From contig CP012819.1 of assembly GCA_001936135.1 (NCBI GenBank), positions 930,001-994,000 on the forward strand: 64,000 nt of DNA, in the 5' to 3' direction. The notes below the pieces were generated by a model, which was not told the DNA's origin, did no database searches, and worked only from the letters and a program-made list of their open reading frames with translations. The position numbers and the translations under genes were made by a program. The number at the start of each line of letters is the position of its first letter. Position 1 is the first letter of the stretch. Origin of the DNA: Saccharomycopsis fibuligera x Saccharomycopsis cf. fibuligera (lineage: Eukaryota; Ascomycota; Saccharomycetes; Ascoideales; Saccharomycopsidaceae). Below are positions 32,314 through 42,659 of the stretch, one piece after another.

Positions 32314-32745
32314 GTGAACAAGTGGACACTAAAACGTCCATCGTTGCCAGCCAAAGATGAAGCTTTTAGTGTTATATAAGTACAGCTCTATATCAGTTAA
32401 AAGCAGCTATTATTATCGCCTTTGTAGTTGCTATTGCTGTTGTAGAAATGAGGAACTGATTGTATGTTATGATTAGCGCATACTTCCACGTATCAGTACA
32501 TAATAATACATAGACAATAATACCCGCAAACTAGACATCATAGCAGTTCCGGGTTCCCCTAGGAAATATTGGATTTCTGTAAAAAACAAAAATTAAAAAA
32601 ATAAAAAAGTTGCAAGGAGAGACACAATAAGGAATCAATCTAGAAGGAAATAGCATCAAGTACCACATCTTGACAGGCTTGGGATTCAAGCTTTGAACCA
32701 CGCACACACGCACACACGCTACCAAGGCTTTTTCATGCAACAACA
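31966..32745. other. RIB2/LGE1 divergent intergenic region
   Basis: About 780 bp. A 29-nt T run (32285-32313) and a short CA-rich repeat (32700-32718) stand in it. No gene is supported. Confidence 0.5.
32285..32313. repeat. Poly(T) tract (29 nt)
   Basis: A T run between divergent promoters, probably nucleosome-excluding. Confidence 0.9.
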
Positions 32746-33801
32746 ATGACCGATAGTAATCATTACGGCTATGGCTCCTACCGCGGGGCTGGTGGTGGTT
32801 ACCGCGGACGCAATTCCTACAGAGGCAGCGCCAGAGGAGGTTCATATTATGCTGGCAGCGGTGGCAGCAGCGGTAGATCCACTTACTATCCTAACGGCGA
32901 AGACTATTACAAACCTTCAAGCAAAGGTAGCCCTGCTTATGAAAGCGGTGGAGGCAGAAGTTTGCCCGGATCGGCTGGCGGTAACAGCGCGCATAGTAGT
33001 AGTGCAGGTTACGATGATTCAACTGGCAGTCATTATTCAGGTAGCAATGGCAGCAGTCCGTATTATAAAGGTGGTTATAAATCATCGTATCATCACAGTC
33101 ACAGTGGCGGCGGTGGTGGAAGCACATATCGAGGCAATGGTTATTACAGTGGAGGCGGCTATGGCGCGGGTAGCAGTAGAGGCGGTATACATAAACCGTA
33201 CGGCGGTGGAAGAGACAGCTATGTATCAAGCAAAAGTTTCTATGACGGATCCTCAAAAAGCAGCAACAGAAAGCCATTTGAGTCTCCGAGCCACGACGAA
33301 TATGATAGAGGACTGGTGTCAGCATCATCATCTACAGCGGGAGAGGGTGCACCAGCTTCGTTACTGCAACCAGTAAGGAGTCCCAGACCAGCATCATTAC
33401 CATCAATAAAGGACATCAACGGCTTTTCAAAAAGTGAAAACAATATCAATTCTACCAAAAATAGCAATAACAATAATAACAACTTGGACAGTGCAAGGAT
33501 TTGGGCTAAGCTACTAAAGTTGGGGCCTCAAGGAAGTAGTAGCTCGCAAGAAAATGTGTTAGGAGACATTCCATTCAAGTACAAAGAAAAGGCATTTGTG
33601 GAAAAATTCAAAAACGATTTAAGCGAGTTGGACGAAGTTAACAAAAAATTGAATACAGCATATTTAGCCAAAGTTAGCGGTGAATTGATATATGAGAATT
33701 TGAACAGAATAGAAAGAAATCATAAACTTATTGCTCAGGTTAATAATGAAACGTTGGAAAAAATTGTTAATAATGAAGGTGAGTTTGGTGAGTATGACTG
33801 A
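32746..33801 (+). CDS. LGE1: Lge1-like protein (disordered Tyr/Arg/Gly region plus C-terminal coiled coil)
   Basis: 351 residues. The first ~190 are a disordered Gly/Ser/Tyr/Arg region with repeated RG, YRG and GGY units. A Ser/Asn linker follows, then a helical C-terminus (about 245-345) starting with LDSARIWAKLLKLGP and ending in a predicted coiled coil. This architecture matches Lge1, the partner of the E3 ligase Bre1 in histone H2B monoubiquitination. In S. cerevisiae its tyrosine-rich tract condenses and its coiled coil binds Bre1. The assignment rests on architecture and composition, not on clear sequence motifs. Another RGG-type RNA-binding protein is possible, though no RNA-recognition domain is visible. 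Confidence 0.65.
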   Translation: MTDSNHYGYGSYRGAGGGYRGRNSYRGSARGGSYYAGSGGSSGRSTYYPNGEDYYKPSSKGSPAYESGGGRSLPGSAGGNSAHSSSAGYDDSTGSHYSGSNGSSPYYKGGYKSSYHHSHSGGGGGSTYRGNGYYSGGGYGAGSSRGGIHKPYGGGRDSYVSSKSFYDGSSKSSNRKPFESPSHDEYDRGLVSASSSTAGEGAPASLLQPVRSPRPASLPSIKDINGFSKSENNINSTKNSNNNNNNLDSARIWAKLLKLGPQGSSSSQENVLGDIPFKYKEKAFVEKFKNDLSELDEVNKKLNTAYLAKVSGELIYENLNRIERNHKLIAQVNNETLEKIVNNEGEFGEYD

Positions 33802-33864
33802 ATTTTTTTGGTGGTGTAGTTGAATCAAATGCCGATTTAAAAAAAATATACTCCGTGCTTTCGA

Positions 33865-33885
33865 ACACTATTTAAGAAATAGTGT
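33865..33885 (+). other. Perfect 9-bp inverted repeat with AAG loop
   Basis: ACACTATTT and AAATAGTGT flank a 3-nt loop, about 65 nt after the LGE1 stop codon. In RNA it would form a stable-looking 3'-UTR stem, though the stem is AT-rich. Confidence 0.7.
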
Positions 33886-33950
33886 ATCTTGTATCAAATT
33901 CTCTAATATGAGCTTGTACTATAATGCTTTTCCGTGTTTTCATTTTTTGG

Positions 33951-33952
<2 letters not shown>

Positions 33953-33989
<37 letters not shown>
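33953..33989. repeat. (AT)n microsatellite, about 18 units
   Basis: An uninterrupted AT dinucleotide run in the 3' region of LGE1. Confidence 0.95.
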
Positions 33990-33991
<2 letters not shown>

Positions 33992-34517
33992 TTTTGCTTG
34001 TCTTGTTTTTTTTAAAAAATTCAGTTATCGTTTCTCTGTTGTTGTTTTTTTTATATATAATTGTTTGAAATAGAGTTTTTTTAGGGTGGGATTAATGTAT
34101 GATCGAATGACATGATTGAATTTGTATTTAATATTTGCTAAACCTAGCATAACGTGCAAGGTCCTCCATAGTTCACTACCATTGAGAATACAGAATGCTT
34201 AAGCTGCCTTGAATAGCTCAGTGGCTGGTGTGTTTCCAAGATTTATAACAGTGTGAATGTTGAGCACTTACAGATTGAGTACGTGTATGATTCAAACATT
34301 CGCATGCCGCATCATGCATATTGAACTATGAACAGCTAAAATGCAGAAAAAAAGTAAAGACCGGAAAAATTTTATACTAGCACAACATGATAAAACATTG
34401 GCAAGGTATATCTAACTGGGACCCCAGATTCTCAATCATTCAACGACTATACACTCAACAGTATAAAAACTCTTGCACCGCTTCTTTTTGCTGCTCCTTC
34501 ATAGAAACTTGCACACA

Positions 34518-36308
34518 ATGTCAAACAGCAGCAATAGCGGTAGCACTGGCAAAGGTAGTGGCAGCGGCACCAGTGGTCAACAGCCGGCTGCTGCGACTGC
34601 TTCAATATCATCATCAACATCCACGCCAGCTGCAGAACCAGCAGCACCAACACCAGCATCATCTAGTGCAACTGTATCTGGAACCACAGTCGGCTCCGCG
34701 ACTTCTGCTTCGACTAAAGCTTCGGCAGCAGCTTCCAAAGGTTACACAAATCCAGCATTACAAGCCATGGGCATCAAACGAGTCAGACTTCCCTCGCGCA
34801 ATTGGTCAATTTTTCTATCAGTTTCTGCATTGTTGATAGGTGGTGTAATTTATGACAAACAACAGCAAAAGAAGCATCGTGCTAAATGGATGAGTTTAGC
34901 TGAAAAAAAATACGGATCAGTTGCTATTCCGGAAGACACTAAACCTCGTAAAGTGACGATTTTCATTGCACCTCCACCAAATGACTATTTGGAAGAAAGC
35001 TACAAAATGTTCAGAAGATTTGTCAAACCAGTGTTGAATGCGGGTGGTGTGGATTTCGAAGTTGTTACGGGGCTGAAACAGGGGATGATTCGGTATTACG
35101 TTGCTAGTAAGATTAGAAATGTTAGAAGAGAGATTGATACGTTGGAGGCAGAACATGAAATGCAGCAGAAGCAGAAGCAGCAGAAGAAAATGGCTACTGG
35201 AAACGGTCCAAGTGCTGCCAGCAAAGCTTGGAATTATATTGCTTCGTATTTTACAAGTGAGACTAGAAAACAACAGATTGCTGAAGAAGAAGAAAAACGT
35301 CAAACAGAAGAGTTTCAGCGTCGTTTGAAAAATATGAAGAATGTGCTTGGGGTATACTACAGTAAAGAAAAAAGCTTGGAAGAGCAATCAGATAAAGATT
35401 CACTCATTGAGATCAAAGAAGAAGATGCATTACAGCCAGAATTGAGCAAAACTGGTGGGGTTATCTGTTTCGGTAGAGGGGTATACAAGGAGTATCTTTC
35501 AGGAGTACATGAAGGGTTGCTTGGCCCACTACACAGACCAGCCAGAGTTATCGAAGAACTTGCTGAATTCAAGCATGAAAAACTCAAATCTAGAAGAGAA
35601 AAACAAGAAAAACGTAATGCTAGTCGTAAAGAAGGAGAGGAAGAAATCAAACTAGTTGAAGTGAAGTCGGTAGAAGAATTAGCTAAAGAAATTGCTGAAA
35701 AAGGTACCAATGTGAAAGAATCTGGGCTTAGCAAGAAAACTGAAGAAGAATTAAAAGAAGAAGAAGAAGAACAAAAACATAAGAGCATATATGATGACGA
35801 AGACGAGGAAGATGATACTCCAGTAGTAGGAGCATATCTTTTGCCTAATGAATACCAAAGAGATGGAAAATTGGCACCAGAATTGCAAAAATACTACGCC
35901 CCTGCTGCTACTAGTCCTGTTAAAATTCCTACTAGTAACAACATTGCCCCATTTTTCCAACAGCCAGTATCAGTAATGTCCGTGCCTCACAAGATTGGGT
36001 TCTTGAGCATTCCTGAGCGTATTTACCGTTTCTACAACCGTCGTTATTTGGCTGACGAGTATGGGAAATTAGCGTATTCGGTGGTGGAAAGCGCTACTAG
36101 ACCGTTCGATGTGGAAAATGATGAGAATTTAGCAGCTCAAGAAGAATTGGATTGGCCCAAGAAGTGGGTGCAGTCAGGTAAGGACAAGAATAGCGATTGG
36201 GTAAGGGATTTCCACGTTGATGAAAGAGTGGTTTCTAAAATGTGGGTGTTTGATCCAAACAAAACATTAGTGGCTGATGATGAGTTGGCAGTCAAGCAAG
36301 AGAAATAG
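34518..36308 (+). CDS. TIM54: Mitochondrial TIM22-complex subunit Tim54
   Basis: 596 residues from ATG 34518; the upstream extension of the frame has no better ATG. The first ~75 residues are a Ser/Gly/Ala/Thr-rich disordered leader. MGIKRVRLPSRNWSIFLSVSALLIGGVIYD then gives the single inner-membrane segment (about 95-112), and the rest faces the intermembrane space. VTIFIAPPPNDYLEES, the RYYVASKIRNVRRE segment and the late FLSIPERIYRFYNRRYLADEYG are Tim54 features. Tim54 supports insertion of carrier proteins into the inner membrane and assembly of the Yme1 protease. A highly charged Glu/Lys insertion (about 350-440) makes it longer than the S. cerevisiae protein (478). Confidence 0.93.
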   Translation: MSNSSNSGSTGKGSGSGTSGQQPAAATASISSSTSTPAAEPAAPTPASSSATVSGTTVGSATSASTKASAAASKGYTNPALQAMGIKRVRLPSRNWSIFLSVSALLIGGVIYDKQQQKKHRAKWMSLAEKKYGSVAIPEDTKPRKVTIFIAPPPNDYLEESYKMFRRFVKPVLNAGGVDFEVVTGLKQGMIRYYVASKIRNVRREIDTLEAEHEMQQKQKQQKKMATGNGPSAASKAWNYIASYFTSETRKQQIAEEEEKRQTEEFQRRLKNMKNVLGVYYSKEKSLEEQSDKDSLIEIKEEDALQPELSKTGGVICFGRGVYKEYLSGVHEGLLGPLHRPARVIEELAEFKHEKLKSRREKQEKRNASRKEGEEEIKLVEVKSVEELAKEIAEKGTNVKESGLSKKTEEELKEEEEEQKHKSIYDDEDEEDDTPVVGAYLLPNEYQRDGKLAPELQKYYAPAATSPVKIPTSNNIAPFFQQPVSVMSVPHKIGFLSIPERIYRFYNRRYLADEYGKLAYSVVESATRPFDVENDENLAAQEELDWPKKWVQSGKDKNSDWVRDFHVDERVVSKMWVFDPNKTLVADDELAVKQEK

Positions 36309-37135
36309 ATCTGATTGAAGTTTGTACATATTTTAAATTTGCTTTTTTGTCTTTATCCGTTATTTGCATTATTTTAATATGCATCATGTTTGTTGGTTTG
36401 ACGTGCGGTTTGTAAGCTGTTGTGTAAATTAAACGTGGTACCTCACAGCGATACATACTATATATAGTGAAAGGACTCAGCTCTTAGGCCGCGATAGCTT
36501 GACCCATCTGCTAGACAATCTATGTTTTAGGATGCTCATTACACTTATTTGATGATGTGCTATGTTATTATCTTGAAAGTACGTAGGACCAACGGAAGTC
36601 CTGCTGAGATGCAATATCAAGACACTTAAAATGTCGTTGACGCCTTCTCATGCAATAATTTCATCACCGAATACATTGCTGCATTCAAAACTACATATGC
36701 CAATTTCAAAATTGATGTTGCTCTGTGACTATTCTCAGAAGCTTAAGCTCTGTGCTCCAGTCTAGTCTCAGATGTATACGACAGTGGGCAGCATGCAGCA
36801 ATAGTCTGTTGACACCCGTGCACCACACTGTGTTCAGGCGCTGCTCTGCCCATCGCCATTGCAGCGTCTTTTGCCCCACGAGAAACGGCAAAACAAAAAC
36901 GAAAACACACGACAAAGACAGCGCTTAATCACTATCAGTACTGATATTGCGCCCCAGTGGACCACCAGATCGCTCAGAAAACAAGAGAAATATTATACTA
37001 CCAAGTATAGGCGCTATCAATTTGGCTTTAGCACCGTCAGGGTTTAATTGCGCTGTTCCCAAGTATTTATCCAGTATAAACAGCTATACTAAATTGCACT
37101 ACAACCAACCAATCAATCAGCATAAAACCATAATA
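36309..37135. other. TIM54-SNF1 intergenic region
   Basis: About 830 bp. The SNF1 frame stays open back to 36947 but without any ATG, so I treat that stretch as leader. No other gene seen. Confidence 0.5.
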
Positions 37136-39139
37136 ATGTCCCATCAAGACCAGCAAATCTCCTTCAATCGACCATGGATCGACCCTCATATTCTCAAACA
37201 AATGAACCCTCACAATAGGATAGGCAGATATCAAATCATAAAGACCCTCGGTGAAGGTTCTTTTGGTAAAGTGAAGCTTGCTTTCCATCTCGGCACGGGT
37301 CAAAGAGTCGCCTTGAAGATCATTAATAGAAAAACATTGGCTAAAAGCGACATGCAGGGCAGAATTGAAAGAGAAATTTCCTACTTGCGTTTGCTTAGAC
37401 ATCCCCACATTATCAAATTGTATGATGTTATCAAGTCCAAAGATGAAATTATCATGGTGATGGAATTTGCCGGCAGAGAGTTGTTTGACTATATTGTGCA
37501 AAAGGGCAAAATGCCGGAAGACGAGGCTAGAAGATTTTTTGTACAAATTATATGTGCTGTGCAATATTGTCATCGTCACAAGATTGTTCATAGAGATTTA
37601 AAACCAGAAAACTTGTTGCTTGACGAAGATTTGAATATCAAGATTGCTGATTTTGGGTTGTCCAATTTAATGACTGATGGTAACTTCTTGAAGACATCTT
37701 GTGGTTCCCCAAATTACGCTGCTCCTGAAGTTATTAGTGGTAAATTGTATGCTGGAAGCGAAGTTGACGTCTGGTCCTGTGGAGTTATATTGTACGTCAT
37801 GTTATGTGGAAGATTACCGTTTGATGATGAATTTATTCCAGCTTTATTCAAAAAAATCAGTAGTGGGGTTTTCACTATTCCGCCATTTTTATCCCAAGGT
37901 GCTAAAGATATTATTCAAAAGATGTTAATTGTTGACCCTTTGAATAGAATCACCGTTGATCAAGTTATGGATTCAGAATGGTTCAAGAAAGACTTTCCAG
38001 ATTATTTGAAAGCAGAATCAGAAATCACCAGTAAAATAGGTGCCAATGCAGATTCCAAGATTGATGAAAAAGTTGCCCAAAATCTTGTATCTACAATGGG
38101 TTACAATAAAGAAGAAGTGCTTGAAATCCTTAAGCAGAAGTACGTTGATAATAACAGCAATGTGAATAATAACGAAATTGTTAATGCTTATGAATTGCTT
38201 TTGGAGAACAAAAAATACCACAAAAATGCTGCCGATCAAAATGCTCACATTGATACCGTGCTATCTAACCTTCCACCAACATGGACAAACACTGATGGAA
38301 GCAGACATGGTTCAGGCGATAGCAATGTCAATGGTAGTGGGAATGGTCCTGATAGATTTGTCGGTGCTGGTAACAACACAGATCGCGATGGATCCACAAG
38401 AAACGCTTTAGCTTATGACATATCTCCACTAGCAGACCAAATGGATTCAGGAGCCAATTCCACCATTTCCATTTTGCCAACTTCTATTCCTCAATATCAT
38501 AGGGAATTTATGATGTCACAAGACCCTGGTATAATTAAAAGAATTTCACCTGTATCTACCAAGAAGTCGAAAATTAGATGGCATTTTGGCATAAGATCCA
38601 AATCTTATCCATTGGACGTTATGGGTGAAATTTACCGTGCGTTGAAAAATTTGGGTGCTCAATGGTGTAAACCTACTGAAGAAGAACTTTGGACAATTAG
38701 AGTAAGATGGAAGTGTGGGTTATTATTAAAGGACAATAAGAATCAAAATGGTCAACAACAGCAACAACAACATCAGAATGAAGATAACCTCGATGACCTT
38801 GCAGGAACATTCACTTTTGGCAAAAAACAGCAGCAACAACAAGATGCCGGTGATGTGGAAATGAAAGATGACGTACAAACCCCAGGCACCAACAAAAGCG
38901 CCTCGACTGGTGAAATACCGCCGGAGTTTACCCCAGATTTGATGAAGATGCAAATCCAATTATTTCAACTTGAAGCCAATAATTATCTAGTTGATTTCAA
39001 ATTCGATGGTTGGGAGTGTTCATATAATGAAAATTTAGAATTTGAACAAAATGATCAATTGTCCAGTTATTCAGCTTACCCATTTTTGCATCTTGCTACT
39101 AGATTGATAATGGAATTAGCGGTGAATAGTCAAAATTGA
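37136..39139 (+). CDS. SNF1: AMP-activated kinase catalytic subunit Snf1
   Basis: 667 residues from ATG 37136. The kinase domain spans about 32-285: GEGSFGKVK loop, VALKIINRK lysine, HRDLKPENLLL, IADFGLSN and the activation loop LKTSCGSPNYAAPE, with Thr187 equivalent to the S. cerevisiae activating Thr210. A UBA-like autoinhibitory segment (VAQNLVSTMGYNKEEVLEIL) and the C-terminal regulatory domain (KSKIRWHFGIRSKSYPLDVM) follow. Gln-rich runs interrupt the C-terminal domain. There is no poly-His N-terminus like that of S. cerevisiae. Snf1 drives derepression of glucose-repressed genes. Confidence 0.97.
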   Translation: MSHQDQQISFNRPWIDPHILKQMNPHNRIGRYQIIKTLGEGSFGKVKLAFHLGTGQRVALKIINRKTLAKSDMQGRIEREISYLRLLRHPHIIKLYDVIKSKDEIIMVMEFAGRELFDYIVQKGKMPEDEARRFFVQIICAVQYCHRHKIVHRDLKPENLLLDEDLNIKIADFGLSNLMTDGNFLKTSCGSPNYAAPEVISGKLYAGSEVDVWSCGVILYVMLCGRLPFDDEFIPALFKKISSGVFTIPPFLSQGAKDIIQKMLIVDPLNRITVDQVMDSEWFKKDFPDYLKAESEITSKIGANADSKIDEKVAQNLVSTMGYNKEEVLEILKQKYVDNNSNVNNNEIVNAYELLLENKKYHKNAADQNAHIDTVLSNLPPTWTNTDGSRHGSGDSNVNGSGNGPDRFVGAGNNTDRDGSTRNALAYDISPLADQMDSGANSTISILPTSIPQYHREFMMSQDPGIIKRISPVSTKKSKIRWHFGIRSKSYPLDVMGEIYRALKNLGAQWCKPTEEELWTIRVRWKCGLLLKDNKNQNGQQQQQQHQNEDNLDDLAGTFTFGKKQQQQQDAGDVEMKDDVQTPGTNKSASTGEIPPEFTPDLMKMQIQLFQLEANNYLVDFKFDGWECSYNENLEFEQNDQLSSYSAYPFLHLATRLIMELAVNSQN

Positions 39140-39894
39140 TCTTGTGGTTGCGGTGTTCTTGTGCTTATACATTTTATATTATTTTATACTTTTCTTGGTC
39201 ATGTTTTGTCATTTCCAAATTCAAGAATTACACTATTAAATTACTAATTTATATAGTATTTTATTTGCTTTTTGTTCTTGTCTATGTTGTTTTTTTTTTT
39301 TTTTTTTTGTTTTATTTTGTTTTTTTTTTTTTTCGTCCCTTTGTCTTTATATCTTTTTTTTTACGGTGCACTTAGTTTTGAATTGGTGAAAGTTTCGTTC
39401 TTATTTTGAGTAATTTTCATGTAGCCTCATCATGAACAAAACAAACTTCAAAAAAGAGAAAATATTTGCTTTGCTTATATATGTTTCCTTCGATCGGTGG
39501 TACCTTTGAATACATTCTAAAATATCTTTGAACTTAGCACATAAAATTTAGTTAATTCGTATCAGAATCTGCAAAGGGGTTCAAAGGCAGCGGAAAAGCT
39601 GACTCATTTCCTCGAGAGTTCTGAGGCATGGTAAAAACGGGTGAGTAGTATATTACATATGGTTGGTTAAATATATAGAGTAGAATGAACTAGTAAAACG
39701 ACGTAAAAAATAAAAATGGAAGAAAAGGCCATAAGGAAGAATAAAGGTTTTTAAAAAACTGAATAGGAAATTAAGTTGATAGACGCATTAACAATCCAAA
39801 ATTAGGAAAAAATTAGCCAGAGAAACAAGTAGTCAAAGGACAAATAAAGAGAAAAAATTTTGAAATTTACAGCAACAACTGATAACAACATCAA
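39140..39894. other. Convergent SNF1 / CDC50 3' region
   Basis: About 750 bp. It holds T-rich tracts at 39,289-39,362 after SNF1 and A-rich sequence before the CDC50 stop. No gene seen. Confidence 0.5.
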
Positions 39895-41209
39895 TCACTC
39901 AGAATGCTGTTTTTCTCGATTCCAAGACAATAATGAAGTGTCACCAATTTTTCTAGGTACCAACAAATGAATAACTAAGAAAACCAATCCCAAGACAAAA
40001 CATAATCCACCAGCCACAATCCAAGCAATGCCTAAGAATGAATTTTTGCCACCAATGACGGAACGAGTACTTATATAAATTGATTTATGACCATCAAATG
40101 GAAGCACTGGCCAGTGCAATCCTACAGCCATTTCGTAAGTACCTTTTTTGAGCTCATCATTATCATTTCTGTAATAGAGGTTAGAAAACTTAGCAAGGCC
40201 AGCTGGATGCATCCAATTTTGGAATTCTTCCCATTGGGAAATATCTGGCATGTTATCATCATTGTAACCATTTGGGAATTTCTTAACCCAGTTTGGTGGT
40301 GGAACAACATCAGAAGCCTTGTATTTAGTCTTTTTGAGACGGTTCTTGTCTGTGCTCCAGGCAATACCCTTTTGAGTCATTTCGTAGTCGCTGGTAGTGT
40401 CGTTGATTGCATGAGGATAAGTATAAGTATCATTGAATAATGAGTTGGCAATCAAACCGCACGGATAAATAATTTTGCCTGCTTCATTGGTGGACATTGG
40501 CTGACAGTTTTGCCCCACCATCTCTTTGACATCCTTCAAAGAAGCATCTTCGCCGTTTAATTGGAGCTCACTGTAGGATTTGACATATCTTCTATGGTTA
40601 GCGTAAAAATTCTCAAGCTGGTAGAACATATACACAGGTGGGCCAATATCGTTAGGAATTTCAAACTGGACATGACAAACTTTGTTTTCTTTGGGATCTT
40701 TTTCCGAGGAGTTGGTCACTAATTTCCATTGCGGTTTCTTGGAAATGGTCTCTTTAAAGTTGTACGTGTAGTACTCTTCCGGAATCTCAGCATAGGAATC
40801 ACTAGGGGCAAGTCTCTCACACTGAGTATATTCGATCACCACGTCTTCCACTTGATTGGAACCATAAAGCATGGCAGCACCCAAGGGCACAAACACCACG
40901 GCAAATAGCAACAATAGTGGAATAACGGTCTTAGTTGTTATTATAGGACTATAATTTGTCGGTTAGTAAGGGGGTGTCCAAAAAGAGATAATTAGATTTT
41001 ATTTAGTAGATACACTAAAAATCTGCTTTCTTATAAACACCTTGAATAATAAAGAACACAACATACTGATAGGCTTTGAGTCTTTGCTGTCTGAAGGCAT
41101 TGTCGCCTGGCTTTCTGTTCTTGACCTTCTCTGGAGACTGTTCCTGTTCGTAGTCGGAAACAGAATCCGTCTCATCCGGCTCATTGTTCTTTCTCTTTAG
41201 CAAGGCCAT
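39895..41209 (-). CDS. CDC50: Cdc50/Lem3-family flippase beta subunit (spliced)
   Basis: Exon 1 is 41067-41209 and exon 2 is 39895-40948 (both minus strand), giving 398 residues. Splicing joins AFRQQRLKAY to HPIITTKTVIPLLLLFAVV, restoring the family N-terminus and first membrane segment (about 55-75). The large luminal domain has conserved cysteines and N-glycosylation sequons (NDT, NDTT). The second membrane segment (GIAWIVAGGLCFVLGLVFLVI) lies near the C-terminus. These proteins chaperone P4-ATPase phospholipid flippases from ER to Golgi or plasma membrane. Length matches Cdc50 (391) and Lem3 (414); I cannot separate the two with certainty. Confidence 0.9.
40949..41066 (-). other. CDC50 intron (118 bp)
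   Basis: On the minus strand: donor GTATGT, branch TACTAAC and acceptor TTATAG. Frame is kept, with the junction codon reading CA|T. Confidence 0.93.
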
Positions 41210-41564
41210 GCTGGGATATGACGATGATTATCGAAGTAGCGATACAAAGTATACAACAAGTTTTTTTCTTATCAACTTAGTTGGGGGTTTACCAGAGCCT
41301 TGTATGGAATTTAATCTGGTTCTGTTCGGGGCTGTTCTTGCGGTTGCTGCTGTGGTTAACAAATAAGTAGAAGAAAAAAATAAAATCAAAAAATAAAAAA
41401 TTGGAACAAGTGGCTGCTGACCCGCCCGCCATACAAAGTTAGTTGCAGTACCGACAATCGCCTCGGAAGAAATATTGCCAAACAGAATATTATCCACAGA
41501 GATAAACGACACTCTCCCAGAGGACATCCATAGAACCAAACATAAGAACAACATAGCAGCAAAA
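41210..41564. promoter_or_regulatory. CDC50/AIM41 shared divergent promoter
   Basis: 355 bp between opposing start codons; no individual site recognised. Confidence 0.4.
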
Positions 41565-42238
41565 ATGTGGAGATACGCTACTCGTTTGACTCCAGCTACC
41601 AGAGCCTTCAGCACTTCTGCTTTACGCTTGGCCAACACCCCATTTTACGATGAGTTTGCCAATGTGTTGAAAAACGACTTGAAGAAGAGCATGCTCCAGA
41701 AAGACAACGCAAGGTATGTGAAGTTTTCAAAAAAGGCTTTATCGCATTACAGCTGGCGCCGAAATCTGCTGTATTGTTTCCAATTGAAAAACATTTTACT
41801 AATGCCCCGCATAGAAAAGAGACTGTGAAAATGTTGAGATCCGAGTTGAAAAACTACCAGATCGACAGCAAGGGCAATGAGAACAATGAGTTTGCCATTT
41901 TCAAGGTTATCAACAAAATGATTAAGACCAGAGCCAGTGCTGCTGCCGAGTATGCAGAGTTGAAGAGACAAGACTTGGTCGACAAAGAACAGAGTCAAGT
42001 GCGTTATCTTGAAGAGTACTTGAGCCAGGTGCCCGTTGCCAGTGAAGAAAAACTTAATGAGCATGTTACCACCTTGTTGAACAAGATCAAAGCAGAGTTA
42101 AAAGAGGGTGAATCTTTCCCTGCTGCTGCTGCTATCTTGAAGCAGTTGGACTTGAACGCATTGGAAAAGGAGTGGAAAGCTTCCACCAAAGATATCAGAA
42201 AGAGCTTGTTTACTGTCTACAAGAAGTTATTTGGTTGA
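41565..42238 (+). CDS. AIM41: Mitochondrial YqeY/GatB-like protein Aim41 (spliced)
   Basis: Exons 41565-41713 and 41815-42238 give 190 residues, close to S. cerevisiae Aim41 (185). The N-terminus MWRYATRLTPATRAFSTSALR is a clear mitochondrial presequence. The body is the YqeY-like helical domain: LKNDLKKSMLQKDNARKETVKMLRSEL joined across the splice, then NKMIKTRASAAAEYAELKRQDLVDKE and QVRYLEEYLSQVP. The YqeY family is related to the tail of amidotransferase subunit GatB, but its mitochondrial role is poorly known. The gene diverges from CDC50. Confidence 0.92.
41714..41814 (+). other. AIM41 intron (101 bp)
   Basis: Donor GTATGT, branch TACTAAT (41797-41803), acceptor GCATAG. The junction codon AG|A is Arg. 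Confidence 0.93.
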
Positions 42239-42659
42239 GCCATGTCCGTTGTTTGCCGTTATTAACCTGACATCCAAGTCTGGTATCAGCTTTTGTATCT
42301 ATATAGCTTCTCTAGCTTCTCTAGCTTCTCTAGCAGTTCTTGTATATATCAAAATCAGTAAAACTATTTTCTCGTTACTGCGTAGCCAAAAAAAGAAACG
42401 CGCCCTGCATGCACGCTTTTGTGCCTCAACATGAAGTCCAGAACAGCAACTTTCAGTTTGCAAAAAGCTGCTGGCTTTTTGTGACAGTTTTCTGTGCTCA
42501 ATATTGGATCAACATTAAAGAATACAGACAGCCTTTCCTGTAAGAAACTGGTATATTCATATCAAACCAAAAGGAACCAAGAGAAAAGCAAATTCCACAA
42601 AATATATATATCAACACCACCATTCCTTATCAAAAGAAAACAGAAATCTACAGAGAGCC
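42239..42659. other. AIM41-GPI protein intergenic region with 9-bp repeat
   Basis: About 420 bp. Three perfect tandem copies of AGCTTCTCT lie at 42305-42331. The remainder appears to be the promoter of the downstream gene; no ORF is supported. Confidence 0.5.
42305..42331. repeat. 9-bp tandem repeat, 3 copies
   Basis: AGCTTCTCT is repeated three times exactly, about 70 bp after the AIM41 stop codon. Confidence 0.9.

Larger units (their letters stand above)
33802..34517. other. LGE1-TIM54 intergenic region
   Basis: About 720 bp. It contains a perfect 9-bp hairpin just after LGE1 (33865-33885) and an AT dinucleotide repeat (33953-33989). No gene seen. Confidence 0.5.

Noticed and set aside
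36947-37135. 63-codon upstream extension of the SNF1 frame
   Set aside because: No ATG in the extension; the family start fits ATG 37136.
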